Source of the DNA: Sphingobacteriales bacterium 46-32 | GTDB taxonomy: Bacteria; Bacteroidota; Bacteroidia; Chitinophagales; Chitinophagaceae | Reading direction: 5' to 3' | Assembly: GCA_001898485.1 (NCBI GenBank) | Contig: MKTY01000020.1 | Location: 372,001 to 436,000, forward strand | DNA length: 64,000 bases | Shown here: positions 43,549-52,324 of the stretch, in pieces | Numbering within the stretch: the first letter of the stretch is position 1 | How the letters are laid out: each line of letters starts with the position of its first letter | Notes under the pieces: model-generated | Told to the model about the DNA's origin: nothing | The model's database searches: none | Seen by the model: the letters and a program-made list of their open reading frames with translations, nothing else | Made by a program: the position numbers and the translations under genes

Positions 43549-45183
43549 TTAGAAAGCAGGATAGCCGGGATTTTGTACCAGATTGGGGTTGGCTGCATGC
43601 TCTGCCCTGGGTATCGGGAAGATCTCCAGGTAGCGACCGGGGTCAGCATTTTTGGCAGGTACACGTGCATTACCGAACGTACCAAAGCGGATACAATCCT
43701 GGCGGCGATGATTTTCCCAGGCCAGCTCGCGGGCACGTTCTGCCAGCAGGTTGGTAAGGGTTACATCGGCCAGTGCCCAGTTGTGGCTGGCATCACCACT
43801 ATAAGCCCGCTCACGGATCATATTCACATAACCAAGATCAGTGGCACTCAACGCTCCCATGCGGACCGATGCTTCAGCACGCATCAGCAGAATATCTGCC
43901 AGGCGGAAGATGGGCACATCGTTGCTTTGGCTGGTAAGGATACCGGGATTGGGAAAGTATTTGATATTACGCAGACCAGCCAGGCGGAATGTATCGGTCG
44001 GATTATTTACCTCCTTAATGTTGGCATAGAAGCTGAGGAAACGACCTGTTTGCGCATCCTTAATCTTCAGCGCATCGTTGGTACTTGCTACCAGCACATT
44101 TGAGTTGGGGGGATAGCTGTAGCGCTCTGCAAACTGCTGACCAATCAGGTACTGACCACTCCGCTGATCGAGGAAGGTGCGGTATGTATTCTGACCTCTT
44201 ACTGTGTAAACAGAATTCGTGTCGTAATTGCTGTAAAACTCAGCGTTGCTGCAATAGCCATTCCACGCACCGCTGCTCAATCCAAAGTTGATATTGTTCT
44301 GATAGTGCAGTGTCTGGGCCTGGTAGTTATTACCGCCAATGTTTACATTATCAAATGGCACTACAAAAATATTTTCTTTGGAACCTTCATTGTTTTGTGA
44401 GAAGTTGTCGTAAAAGTTTGACATCAGGCTGTACTTACCCGACAGGATCACTGAGTCGCACATATCACGGGCCTCTGCCCAGCGTGCTGTACCTGTGTAG
44501 ATTTGTGCGTTCAGATACAGTTTAGCCAGCACTGAGAACGCCATCCATTTGGTAACGCGTCCATAAGTAGCCGTACTCACATCAGCAGATACGAGGCCGA
44601 TATTGTCTTTGATTTCTTTTTCTACAAAGTTGAATACCTGCACGCGGGGTGTATTGGTAACCGTATTGGGATTGGTCGCAAAATCTGTTACCAATGGCAC
44701 ATTACCATACAGATCCAGCGCCCAGTAGTAATACAATGCACGCAGTATCTTCAGCTCAGCATTGATATTGTTCAGATTGGGTGGAGCAGGATTCAGGCTG
44801 TTGACGATGCTGAGGATAAAGTTGATCTTGCCGATACCTGAATAAAGGTCGGGCCATGTATTTACCACCGCTTCTGTTTCGGCAGTCCAGGTATGCGTCC
44901 ACATTTCGATGTGCTGACCGGCACCCAGCCAGTCATTGCCGCGGGCCGGAGCCAGCATTTCATCAGAAGAGTGCTCCTGCAGGTTTTGAAATTCGCCACT
45001 CGGAATTTGCGTCAGCGAAGCATAAGCTGGTGCAATACCAGCAGCAATCTGCTCGGGCGTGCGCCAGAAATTCTGGTTGGGAATCACGGAATAAACTTCC
45101 TGATCCAGCTTGGTACAGGCCGATAAACCCAGCATAAGGCCTGCTGCCAGCGTGATTTTATATACGATATTCTTCTTTTTCAT
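43549..45183 (-). CDS. SusD/RagB-family lipoprotein (second locus)
   Basis: About 544 residues from the ATG at 45183, giving the lipoprotein signal LAAGLMLGLSACTKLDQEV. SusD helical fold: SGIGKINFILSIVNSLNP, AELKILRALYYYWALDLYGNVPLVTDF, and the C-terminal RARELAWENHRRQDCIRFGTFG block followed by IFPIPRAEHAANPNLVQNPGY. It binds the glycan on the cell surface together with the SusC gene 33 bp upstream. Substrate unknown; the shared operator suggests the ligand of the GntR regulon. Confidence 0.94.
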   Translation of the reverse strand: MKKKNIVYKITLAAGLMLGLSACTKLDQEVYSVIPNQNFWRTPEQIAAGIAPAYASLTQIPSGEFQNLQEHSSDEMLAPARGNDWLGAGQHIEMWTHTWTAETEAVVNTWPDLYSGIGKINFILSIVNSLNPAPPNLNNINAELKILRALYYYWALDLYGNVPLVTDFATNPNTVTNTPRVQVFNFVEKEIKDNIGLVSADVSTATYGRVTKWMAFSVLAKLYLNAQIYTGTARWAEARDMCDSVILSGKYSLMSNFYDNFSQNNEGSKENIFVVPFDNVNIGGNNYQAQTLHYQNNINFGLSSGAWNGYCSNAEFYSNYDTNSVYTVRGQNTYRTFLDQRSGQYLIGQQFAERYSYPPNSNVLVASTNDALKIKDAQTGRFLSFYANIKEVNNPTDTFRLAGLRNIKYFPNPGILTSQSNDVPIFRLADILLMRAEASVRMGALSATDLGYVNMIRERAYSGDASHNWALADVTLTNLLAERARELAWENHRRQDCIRFGTFGNARVPAKNADPGRYLEIFPIPRAEHAANPNLVQNPGYPAF

Positions 45184-45216
45184 ATCTAATCTTTTTGTTG
45201 ATACAGCAAGCAATTA

Positions 45217-48198
45217 TTATTTAAATGCCACATTTACACCAAAAGTGAATGTGCGGCTGCGCGGATAAAAACCAAGACCTGAAACGTTGGCATCGATATA
45301 TGACTGTGCACTGTTGCCCGTGGCAATCTCAGGATCCTGCCCTTTATAAGAAGTGATCACAAACAGGTTGTTGGCTGTTGCATATACCCGCAGGCTTTCG
45401 AGTCCTTTTACGTTCGGAATATTGTATGACAGCGTTATGTTGTCGAGGCGCAGAAAGCCAGCATCCTCGAGCCAGTAATCAGATGCCGTTTGCGAACCGC
45501 GGATACCGTTGGTAAGCGCATCTTTAGTTACGTTGTTGCCCGGCAGGCGGGAAAAATTGCTCGTGATATTGTTATAGTTGTTAAATACTTTCTGTCCGGC
45601 TACGCCACGCAGGAAGAAATTCAGTCCCCAGTTTTTGTAGGTCATAGAACTGTTAAAGCCATAGTTGAATTTGGCAGTGGGATCAGTATATTTTCTGCGG
45701 GCTGTACTTACTGTAGCCAGCTTTGATCCATCAGCAGCATAATACAACTGGTTGCTGTTGGTAGCAGGGTCATTGGCAGGTGCCAGACCTGCAAACTCAG
45801 GCAGGTAGAATACATAAGGGGCATAACCAACTTTCAGGAAGGTAATATAGTTGTTGGCATATCCGCGGCCTGTAGCCTGACCTACAGGAACCTGGTCGGT
45901 AGAGATAGGTGTGCCATCATAAGTTCCGGACAGGCTGGTGATTCGTGTTTTGTTGAATGTAATCTGACCACCGAAGTTCCAGCTGAAATCACGTGTCTGC
46001 AGAATCTCACCACCCAGTTGCACTTCCACACCTTTGTTGGTAAGTGAGCCCACATTGGCGAGAATGGAGTTATAGAAGAATGGCGGCACAGGTACAATGT
46101 AATTGAAGAGCAGGTTCCTGGTCTTGTCATTGTATACATTCACACTACCGTTGAAACGGTTGTTGAGAATAGCAAAGCTCAGACCTACGTTTGTACCATG
46201 ACGTTCTTCCCATTTCAGATCAGGATTGGCATTCTGATTGGGCGCATACGACTGTGGATACAGGTAGTTGCTGCTGCTGGGGTCATAGTAGCGGCCGGCA
46301 CCACCCAGCGTCAGCAGTGTATTATAAGGATTGATAGCATCCTGGTTACCCACCACACCATAACCGGCAGTGAGTTTAAGATCACTTAACCAGCCCACAT
46401 TATCCATAAATGATTCGCCTTTGATACGCCAGGCCACAGATGCTGAAGGGAAATTACCCCAGCGATTGTTGGCACCAAACTTAGATGAACCATCGCGGCG
46501 GAAACTCACTGTAGCATAGTAGCGTGAGTCATAGTTATAGGCAAAACGACCCAGGAAAGAAATGATCTTGAACTGTTGTTTATAAGAAGCAATCTGATTA
46601 AGTGCGGGATTACCTGCACCCAGGTTGTTAACACCCGACTCTTCGAGCAGAAAGTCCTGGCCCGAAGCACGGAAGTTATAATCTGTAAATTCATTGTATT
46701 CATACACACCAGTAGCGCCTATATTGTGTCTACCGAAACTTTTGTTGTAGTTGATATGAAAATCGCCTTTTTTGGAATTCACATTACCCGCATACTGGTT
46801 GCCGCTGTTCACATTGTTTACGCCTGGCAATGTGGGGCGGAAAAATTCAGTCTGAATATTATAACGGGATATAGATCCCAGCACACCAACTTTGAGTCCG
46901 TTGATAAGTTCATAATCGGCCCTACCCATTAACTGGGTGAGGTTTTCACGCCCCTGGTTGGTCTGCATCATCTGCTGTGCTACCGGATTCTGCTGTTCAA
47001 AATCGTAGTAAGCGAAGTAGCTGCCGTCAGGGTTATACACAGGGTAAGTAGGGGGTGTAGTATTTACATACGCAAAAATGGCATAGTCGGTATACTTGCG
47101 CAGGTTCTGGTTGTTGAAAAGTGATACCTGCAGATCAAGTTTATTATTGAGTGCTTTTTGCTGTGCAGTAAAACGAAGGCCGAGCTGTTCTTTACCGCTG
47201 TTGACCACAATGCCCTCCTGGTCCATGTAGTTGACCGAAGCACGGTAGTTGAATGAACCCGTGCCGCCTGATACAGCCAGGTTGTGGCTATGCGTGATGC
47301 CGGTGCGGGTGATGGCCCCCAGCCAGTCTGTATTGGCGCCTTTATCCAGCGCAGCAATAGTAGCTGGTGTAATGCCCGGCACTGTAGGTACAATTGCCCG
47401 CCATTCGTTGGCAGTAAGCAGGTCAAAATCTTTTGCCAGTTTATCGGCAGATACATATCCATTGTATTCTACACGTGAGCGGCCTGCCTGGCCTTTTTTG
47501 GTATTGATAATAATAACACCATTGGCACCACGTGAACCGTAGATAGCAGTAGCAGACACATCTTTCAGTACATCATAAGAAGCTACATCGCCGGGAGGTA
47601 TGCTTGATATCTGGTTGGGGTCATCGAGGGGGATACCATCGAGCACAACCAGTGGTGTCTGGCCGCCACTCAATGAGGTTTGTCCGCGCAGGCGGATAAT
47701 AAGGTTGGCATTGGGATCTCCGCCCGCCTGTGTGATGGTGAGGCCGGCTACCTTACCCTGTATCTGCTGCAGGGGATTATTAATCACCCCCTGGCTGAAG
47801 TCTTTGGCCGAAATGCTGGATACGGCACCGGTGGCATCTTTCTTTCGTACAGTTCCGTAACCAACCACCACTACATCGCCCAGCGAGCGGGCATCTGTTT
47901 GCATAGTGATATCTACTGTAGTGCGGCCATTGAGTTGCACCTCCTGCTCTGCATAACCCACAGCAGTTACTACCAGTGCGGTGGCACTGGCGGGCACTGT
48001 AATGGAAAAGCGGCCGTCTGTATCAGCAGCTACACTTATGGCAGCGCCTTTAACGGCTACAGTGGCACCGGGCAGGCCTTTGCCCTGATCATCGGCAACC
48101 TTACCGGTTACCTGTCGGCCTTGAGAAAAAGACAGGAAGCCCTGCAGGAGCGCCAGGAAGAAAAACATACTCCTGAGAAATGATTTCTTGATTAGCAT
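45217..48198 (-). CDS. SusC/RagA-family TonB-dependent transporter (second locus)
   Basis: About 993 residues from the ATG at 48198; a TTG two codons upstream is rejected. Signal peptide (FFFLALLQGFLSFSQ), carboxypeptidase-D regulatory-like domain (GKVADDQGKGLPGATVAVKG), plug (NPLQQIQGKVAGLTITQAGG; TPLVVLDGIP; DVLKDVSATAIYGSRGANGV), barrel ending RSRTFTFGVNVAFK. First gene of the leftward operon. Predicted promoter at 48274-48303 with the tandem GntR-type element directly downstream of its -7 box, fitting repression in the absence of the sugar. Confidence 0.95.
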   Translation of the reverse strand: MLIKKSFLRSMFFFLALLQGFLSFSQGRQVTGKVADDQGKGLPGATVAVKGAAISVAADTDGRFSITVPASATALVVTAVGYAEQEVQLNGRTTVDITMQTDARSLGDVVVVGYGTVRKKDATGAVSSISAKDFSQGVINNPLQQIQGKVAGLTITQAGGDPNANLIIRLRGQTSLSGGQTPLVVLDGIPLDDPNQISSIPPGDVASYDVLKDVSATAIYGSRGANGVIIINTKKGQAGRSRVEYNGYVSADKLAKDFDLLTANEWRAIVPTVPGITPATIAALDKGANTDWLGAITRTGITHSHNLAVSGGTGSFNYRASVNYMDQEGIVVNSGKEQLGLRFTAQQKALNNKLDLQVSLFNNQNLRKYTDYAIFAYVNTTPPTYPVYNPDGSYFAYYDFEQQNPVAQQMMQTNQGRENLTQLMGRADYELINGLKVGVLGSISRYNIQTEFFRPTLPGVNNVNSGNQYAGNVNSKKGDFHINYNKSFGRHNIGATGVYEYNEFTDYNFRASGQDFLLEESGVNNLGAGNPALNQIASYKQQFKIISFLGRFAYNYDSRYYATVSFRRDGSSKFGANNRWGNFPSASVAWRIKGESFMDNVGWLSDLKLTAGYGVVGNQDAINPYNTLLTLGGAGRYYDPSSSNYLYPQSYAPNQNANPDLKWEERHGTNVGLSFAILNNRFNGSVNVYNDKTRNLLFNYIVPVPPFFYNSILANVGSLTNKGVEVQLGGEILQTRDFSWNFGGQITFNKTRITSLSGTYDGTPISTDQVPVGQATGRGYANNYITFLKVGYAPYVFYLPEFAGLAPANDPATNSNQLYYAADGSKLATVSTARRKYTDPTAKFNYGFNSSMTYKNWGLNFFLRGVAGQKVFNNYNNITSNFSRLPGNNVTKDALTNGIRGSQTASDYWLEDAGFLRLDNITLSYNIPNVKGLESLRVYATANNLFVITSYKGQDPEIATGNSAQSYIDANVSGLGFYPRSRTFTFGVNVAFK

Positions 48199-48252
48199 AA
48201 ACAATCGATTTGGTCAGAATGACGTTGAGGTTTTTCCGGTTGCACCTTTTAT

Positions 48253-48272
48253 ATACTGGTACATACTGGTAT
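48253..48272 (-). promoter_or_regulatory. GntR operator copy 2: tandem TACCAGT
   Basis: On the minus strand ATACCAGTATGTACCAGTAT: two TACCAGT units 10 bp apart, as at 25231-25247. It lies right after the -7 box of the predicted susC promoter, covering the transcription start, and about 57 bp from the susC ATG. Confidence 0.74.
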
Positions 48273-48273
48273 A

Positions 48274-48303
48274 CAATATTAATCCTATTTTCGTATTTCC
48301 AAA
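48274..48303 (-). promoter_or_regulatory. Predicted Bacteroidota promoter of the second susC operon
   Basis: Minus strand TTTG (48300-48303), 18 bases, TAATATTG (48274-48281), one mismatch from TAnnTTTG. The spacer is one base shorter than the usual 19-21. Confidence 0.5.
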
Positions 48304-48366
48304 AAAAATTTTAAGTGTTTTTGTCTTTTTCAGTTCTATAGTCCCCGCAACGGGAGTAAATTGGGC

Positions 48367-48392
48367 ACAGGGTCAGTGAGGGCTGACCCTGT
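48367..48392 (+). terminator. Strong hairpin in the leader of the TIM-barrel gene
   Basis: ACAGGGTCAG (48367-48376) and CTGACCCTGT (48383-48392) form a perfect 10-bp stem with a 6-base loop, followed by CTTATTCTTTAT, 17 bp before the ATG at 48410. It could be an attenuator, or a terminator for transcripts entering from the left. Confidence 0.5.
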
Positions 48393-48409
48393 CTTATTCT
48401 TTATAATAT

Positions 48410-49309
48410 ATGTACCAGTCTGTAACAGCTCATTCTTCAATACGTCTATCGCTGGCCGAATGGTCGCTGCACCGGGCCATCGAAAACAGGCAGATCGACC
48501 ACCTCGGTTTTCCACAAACAGCACGCGAGGTCTATGGTTTTGAGGCTGTAGAATATGTAAGTGGCTTATTTGGGCATAGCAGCCTGACCCCTGCCGACAG
48601 CCTGCGCAGCCAGGGTTACCTGCAACAGTTGCTTCGCAACAGCAGCAACGCTGGAGTAATTAACCACCTGCTGATGATTGACCACGAAGGTCCGCTGGCG
48701 GGTGCTGATACAGCTGCACGCCTCCGCGCTATTGATGGTCACCGGAAATGGCTCGATGCGGCCGCTTTTCTTGGTTGCCGGCATGTACGTGTAAACCTGC
48801 ATGGAGAGGGTACACGTCAGCAAAAGTTTGATGCTTCTGTTGATTCATTACTACGGCTCTCTCAACTGGCCGGCCCCCTGGGCCTGAATGTACTGGTCGA
48901 AAATCATGGCAATGAATCATCGGATGCCAACTGGCTGGTAGCTGTGATGCAGCGCGTGGGGTTACCTACGGTGGGCACATTACCCGACTTTGGAAATTTT
49001 TGCCTCACCCACGCCTGGGGTACTACGCAGGAGCCCTGTGGTGAAGCCTACGACCGCTATCTGGGCGTACAACAACTGATGCCTTATGCAAAAGCCGTAA
49101 GCGCCAAATCATACGACTTCGATGAAAACGGCCTGCAACCGCTAATCGATTATGAACGCCTTATTGAAATCGTTACCGGCGCAGGATTTACCGGCTATAT
49201 AGGTGTGGAGTTTGAAGGATTCACACAGGATGAACCGTCTGGTATACGACGGACAAAAGCTTTATTGGAGAAATGCCTGAAAAGGGAAAGGATAGAAGGT
49301 GGAAGGTAA
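48410..49309 (+). CDS. Sugar phosphate isomerase/epimerase (xylose isomerase-like TIM barrel)
   Basis: 299 residues. AP endonuclease 2/xylose isomerase-like TIM barrel: LSLAEWSLHRAIENRQIDHL, FGFEAVEYVS-type strand (YGFEAVEYVSGLFG), FLGCRHVRVNLHGEG, LNVLVENHGNESSD, VGTLPDFGNFCL, AVSAKSYDFDENG and GYIGVEFEG. The Glu, Asp, His and Glu at the strand ends fit the metal site of the family. No signal peptide. The substrate is not recognisable; members act on hexuloses, inositols or similar. It is transcribed away from the second susC and may share its operator region. Confidence 0.84.
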   Translation: MYQSVTAHSSIRLSLAEWSLHRAIENRQIDHLGFPQTAREVYGFEAVEYVSGLFGHSSLTPADSLRSQGYLQQLLRNSSNAGVINHLLMIDHEGPLAGADTAARLRAIDGHRKWLDAAAFLGCRHVRVNLHGEGTRQQKFDASVDSLLRLSQLAGPLGLNVLVENHGNESSDANWLVAVMQRVGLPTVGTLPDFGNFCLTHAWGTTQEPCGEAYDRYLGVQQLMPYAKAVSAKSYDFDENGLQPLIDYERLIEIVTGAGFTGYIGVEFEGFTQDEPSGIRRTKALLEKCLKRERIEGGR

Positions 49310-49325
49310 AAGGAAAAGGGGGAAC
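49280..49325. repeat. Purine-rich array with a rough 9-bp period
   Basis: Starts inside the last codons of the TIM-barrel gene. Units of about nine bases such as AAAAGGGAA, TAAAAGGAA and AAGGGGGAA. Related strings (GATAGAAGG, GGAAGGTAAA) recur at 52243-52324 on the other side of the GH78 gene. Confidence 0.5.
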
Positions 49326-49337
49326 GCTAGAGTTGTA

Positions 49338-49359
49338 GGCCCGCCATGGCTGGCGGGCC
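49338..49359. terminator. GC-rich hairpin at a convergent junction
   Basis: GGCCCGCCA and TGGCGGGCC form a perfect 9-bp stem with loop TGGC, between the stops of the TIM-barrel gene and the convergent GH78 gene. No long T run follows, so it may be a processing or bidirectional stop signal rather than a classic terminator. Confidence 0.5.
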
Positions 49360-49432
49360 GGTGTAAAAGGTGAGGCACATACCGGATTCCTCCTCACCAT
49401 TACCTAGCCGACTTCTTTAGTTCAATCGGTCA

Positions 49433-49447
49433 GACCGCTTCGCGGTC
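49433..49447. terminator. Small hairpin downstream of the GH78 gene
   Basis: GACCGC-TTC-GCGGTC, flanked by weaker pairing bases, 31 bp after the GH78 stop. No clear T run on either strand. Confidence 0.4.
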
Positions 49448-49478
49448 CGATCAGGTTCCTAACATTATCGTCCTGTTA

Positions 49479-52238
49479 TTACTTTCTCCCGATCTCCCAG
49501 GAAAATACATAAGTTCCTGCCTCAAGGGGAAATTCAAGAAGACGGGTATTTTTTATATTAACAGGAAAAGTTGGATGCAATGATTGAAAATATATTCGGC
49601 TATCTTTTGAAATATTGAATATTGTCTCTCCATTCATCTTCATGTGCATAGATGGTTCTACAGGAATTTGCACGGTGGCAGAAGTGCCCGGCGGAATAAC
49701 AACGGTATACTTTCCACGCTTTTTCTCTTTGGTCCAGGCAGATGTGATTAGGCCATACGGAGACCTGTGCGTAGCAGAGAAATTTTTTAACCCGTCTGCC
49801 ATATGAGGGCGAAGATAAAAATGCCGGAAGCCCGGTTGCGCTGTATCTGGTTGTATACCTCCCAGTGCTTTGTAAAACCAGGCGCCAATTTCACCAAACA
49901 TGATATGATTACGGGAAATGTCTGACTGTGCATCTATCGGCCAGTTCTCATATAATGTAGTGGCTCCATTTACTATCCACCACCCCCAGGAAGGGTAGGT
50001 CTGTTGCGTGGCAACCTGATAGGCCAGATCTGCATAGCCATTTTCGCTGAGTGCATTGAGGATTGCTTTGGTGCCCAGCAGGCCTACATCGAGGTGATTA
50101 CTGTCGGTCATCACTCTTATTGCCAGGTTTTTTGCTACCCGTTCTTTATGTTCCTCCTCTACAAGGCCCCAGTATAATGCCATACTCATGGCTGTTTGAG
50201 TGCCATCGCCATACTGCATGGTGGCTTTATTAAAATATCGGGCATTAAATGCGTCTTTTATTTTCCGGGCCAGCTGTTCATATTTTTCTGCATCTGCATT
50301 ATTTCCCAGCAATCTGGCACTTGCAGCCAGTATGCGCACATCGGTATAATAATAGATGGTTGATGTAAGCGGCACCGGTGTTTGTGATTTGACGGGCACC
50401 CAGTCGCCCAGTCCCCAGCTGCAAATACCCTCCGGACTTCGCTCCGTGACCTGGTCCACATAACGACGCAATGGTTCGTAACAGGAAGCCAGCAAGCTGG
50501 TATCGCCGTAAAACAGGTATACATTCCAGGGAATGATGGCCAGGGTACTCGTCCAGTCAGGCCCATTGCCCCACTCATAACCCCAGCCGCCGGTAGGAAT
50601 GATAGAAGGCAATACACCATTTGGCTGCTGCTCATCGCGGTGATCGGCCATCCACTTTTCATAAATGGTGATCACATCATAATTAAATAATCCGGTTTCA
50701 CTGGCAATATGTGCATCGCCGGTCCAGCCGTTTTTTTCGCGTTGCGGGCAATCTGTGGGATAACCAAAGAGGTTCGAGAGATAAGAATTGTTGGTCGCAC
50801 TCCATATCTTATTTATGATGGTATTGGAGCTGGTTAATCTTCCGGCTACCGGCACATCGCTATGCATAAAATAGGCGCTGAGTGAAGTGCTGGTAAGTTG
50901 GATGGGCTGACTGCTGTTTATTTCCACATACTGAAATCCTTTATAGTTAAACCGCGGGCAAAAAATCTCTTCGTCTTTTCCGGCAGTAATAAAAATATCT
51001 GTCTGAAAAGGATCGGTGTTATCTGTTGGCCGGTAATGCACATCAATATTCGACATGTCTGTATGACCATTGGCATACAATCTTTCGCTATGCCGCAAAC
51101 GTATGGTGGTGCCGGCCGGAGCTTTCACCCGCAACTCACTCACACCGGCTATGGTACGACCCAGATCATACACATAATTTGTGTCGCTGAATTTTTTGAG
51201 ACTCACCGGCTCCAGTTTTTCTGTATGCCGGATGGGGTGCATAGACTGCGCTGCAATAAGCTTTGCCGGTGCGGCGCGGAAAATCACTCCCCGCCATTTA
51301 CTGTCATCAAAACCCGGCTTGTTCCAACCCACCTGCTCAAGCCGTGCATCGTAATGCTCCGCTGTATAAATGCTGTTGAAGACAAGCGGCCCTGTACTGG
51401 TTTTCCAGCTTTTGCCTGTACCGATTGTCTGAACAGTGCCATCGGTATAGGTAATCCGCAAGTCCATACAAAAAGCGGGGCGTTGCCGCCAGGGTGCTAC
51501 GTGAAAATTCCATACGGCAGTAGACTGATGATTGTACCAGCCATTGCCCAGTAGTACTCCCAGCGCATTGCTGCCCTGCCTGAGTTGTGCTGTCACATCG
51601 TAGGTCACATACAGCAGGCGCCGGTCGAACCGGGTATAGGCTGGATCCAGTACATGATCGCCTATCCGCTGGCCATTGATGGAGAGTTCATATAAGCCAG
51701 CCGCGGAAATATAGACTCTTGCCGAGCTGACGGGCTTATTGAGTACAGCAACAGTGCGGAAATAGGGAGCCGCTTTCTCATCCACAGACTTATCGTCGCT
51801 GATCCAGGCACCCTGCCAGTTGCCCATATTCATCATACCTGTTTCAAAAACGGCTACTTCAGAAACAGCCGATTGATTGTCTTTGCCCCATATCTGCACA
51901 CTCCAGTAATAACGGCTAAAGGGTTGCAGTGGCTGACCGGCATAACGGATGCGTTGATCAATACCAGCCTGCTGCAATTGCCACATATTTCCCTTTCCAT
52001 TTACTACCGCCAGCGAATCGGTACCTACCGTAATGCTGAATGACTGCTGACCGGCACCGGTGCGGGTATCCTGCAATTGCCACGAAAGACGGGGATTCGC
52101 TGCATCAAGACCCAGCGGGTTTTCCAGGTATTCGCAACGCAACAAAACAGGGCGGCAGTCTTGCTGCGCCTGCAGGGTATGGGCAGCGATGGAGAAAAGG
52201 AAGGCAAATAAAAAAAATCTCATTCGCATGAGAGACAT
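49479..52238 (-). CDS. GH78 alpha-L-rhamnosidase
   Basis: 919 residues with a signal peptide (MRFFLFAFLFSIAAHTLQAQ; the Met at 52223 may be the true start). GH78 layout: Ig-like N-terminal domain (LLRCEYLENPLGLDAANPRLSW), beta-sandwich region with AWISDDKSV and SAAGLYELSINGQRIGDHVLDPAYTRFDRR, then the (alpha/alpha)6 barrel with DCPQREKNGWTGDAHIASETGL, carrying the acidic catalytic region, and SRNHIMFGEIGAWFYKALGGI, and a C-terminal beta domain. It removes alpha-L-rhamnose, which occurs in rhamnogalacturonan side chains and plant glycosides. It is not in an obvious PUL operon; the upstream neighbour is a P-type ATPase. Confidence 0.93.
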   Translation of the reverse strand: MSLMRMRFFLFAFLFSIAAHTLQAQQDCRPVLLRCEYLENPLGLDAANPRLSWQLQDTRTGAGQQSFSITVGTDSLAVVNGKGNMWQLQQAGIDQRIRYAGQPLQPFSRYYWSVQIWGKDNQSAVSEVAVFETGMMNMGNWQGAWISDDKSVDEKAAPYFRTVAVLNKPVSSARVYISAAGLYELSINGQRIGDHVLDPAYTRFDRRLLYVTYDVTAQLRQGSNALGVLLGNGWYNHQSTAVWNFHVAPWRQRPAFCMDLRITYTDGTVQTIGTGKSWKTSTGPLVFNSIYTAEHYDARLEQVGWNKPGFDDSKWRGVIFRAAPAKLIAAQSMHPIRHTEKLEPVSLKKFSDTNYVYDLGRTIAGVSELRVKAPAGTTIRLRHSERLYANGHTDMSNIDVHYRPTDNTDPFQTDIFITAGKDEEIFCPRFNYKGFQYVEINSSQPIQLTSTSLSAYFMHSDVPVAGRLTSSNTIINKIWSATNNSYLSNLFGYPTDCPQREKNGWTGDAHIASETGLFNYDVITIYEKWMADHRDEQQPNGVLPSIIPTGGWGYEWGNGPDWTSTLAIIPWNVYLFYGDTSLLASCYEPLRRYVDQVTERSPEGICSWGLGDWVPVKSQTPVPLTSTIYYYTDVRILAASARLLGNNADAEKYEQLARKIKDAFNARYFNKATMQYGDGTQTAMSMALYWGLVEEEHKERVAKNLAIRVMTDSNHLDVGLLGTKAILNALSENGYADLAYQVATQQTYPSWGWWIVNGATTLYENWPIDAQSDISRNHIMFGEIGAWFYKALGGIQPDTAQPGFRHFYLRPHMADGLKNFSATHRSPYGLITSAWTKEKKRGKYTVVIPPGTSATVQIPVEPSMHMKMNGETIFNISKDSRIYFQSLHPTFPVNIKNTRLLEFPLEAGTYVFSWEIGRK

Positions 52239-52242
52239 AGTT

Positions 52243-52324
52243 TGGGGGAAGGTAAAGGGAAAAAGGGGAATGGTAGAAGGTTTTTTATCATTTCCTTTAT
52301 ATCTTTTACCTTCTATCTTCGCCC
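52243..52324. repeat. Purine-rich repeat and inverted repeat between GH78 and the ATPase gene
   Basis: Left half is A/G-rich with 9-base units (TAAAGGGAA, AAAGGGGAA), right half is T/C-rich. TAGAAGGT and ACCTTCTA form an 8-bp inverted repeat with a long loop. It shares short strings with 49280-49325, so the GH78 gene is bracketed by related repeats. Confidence 0.5.
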
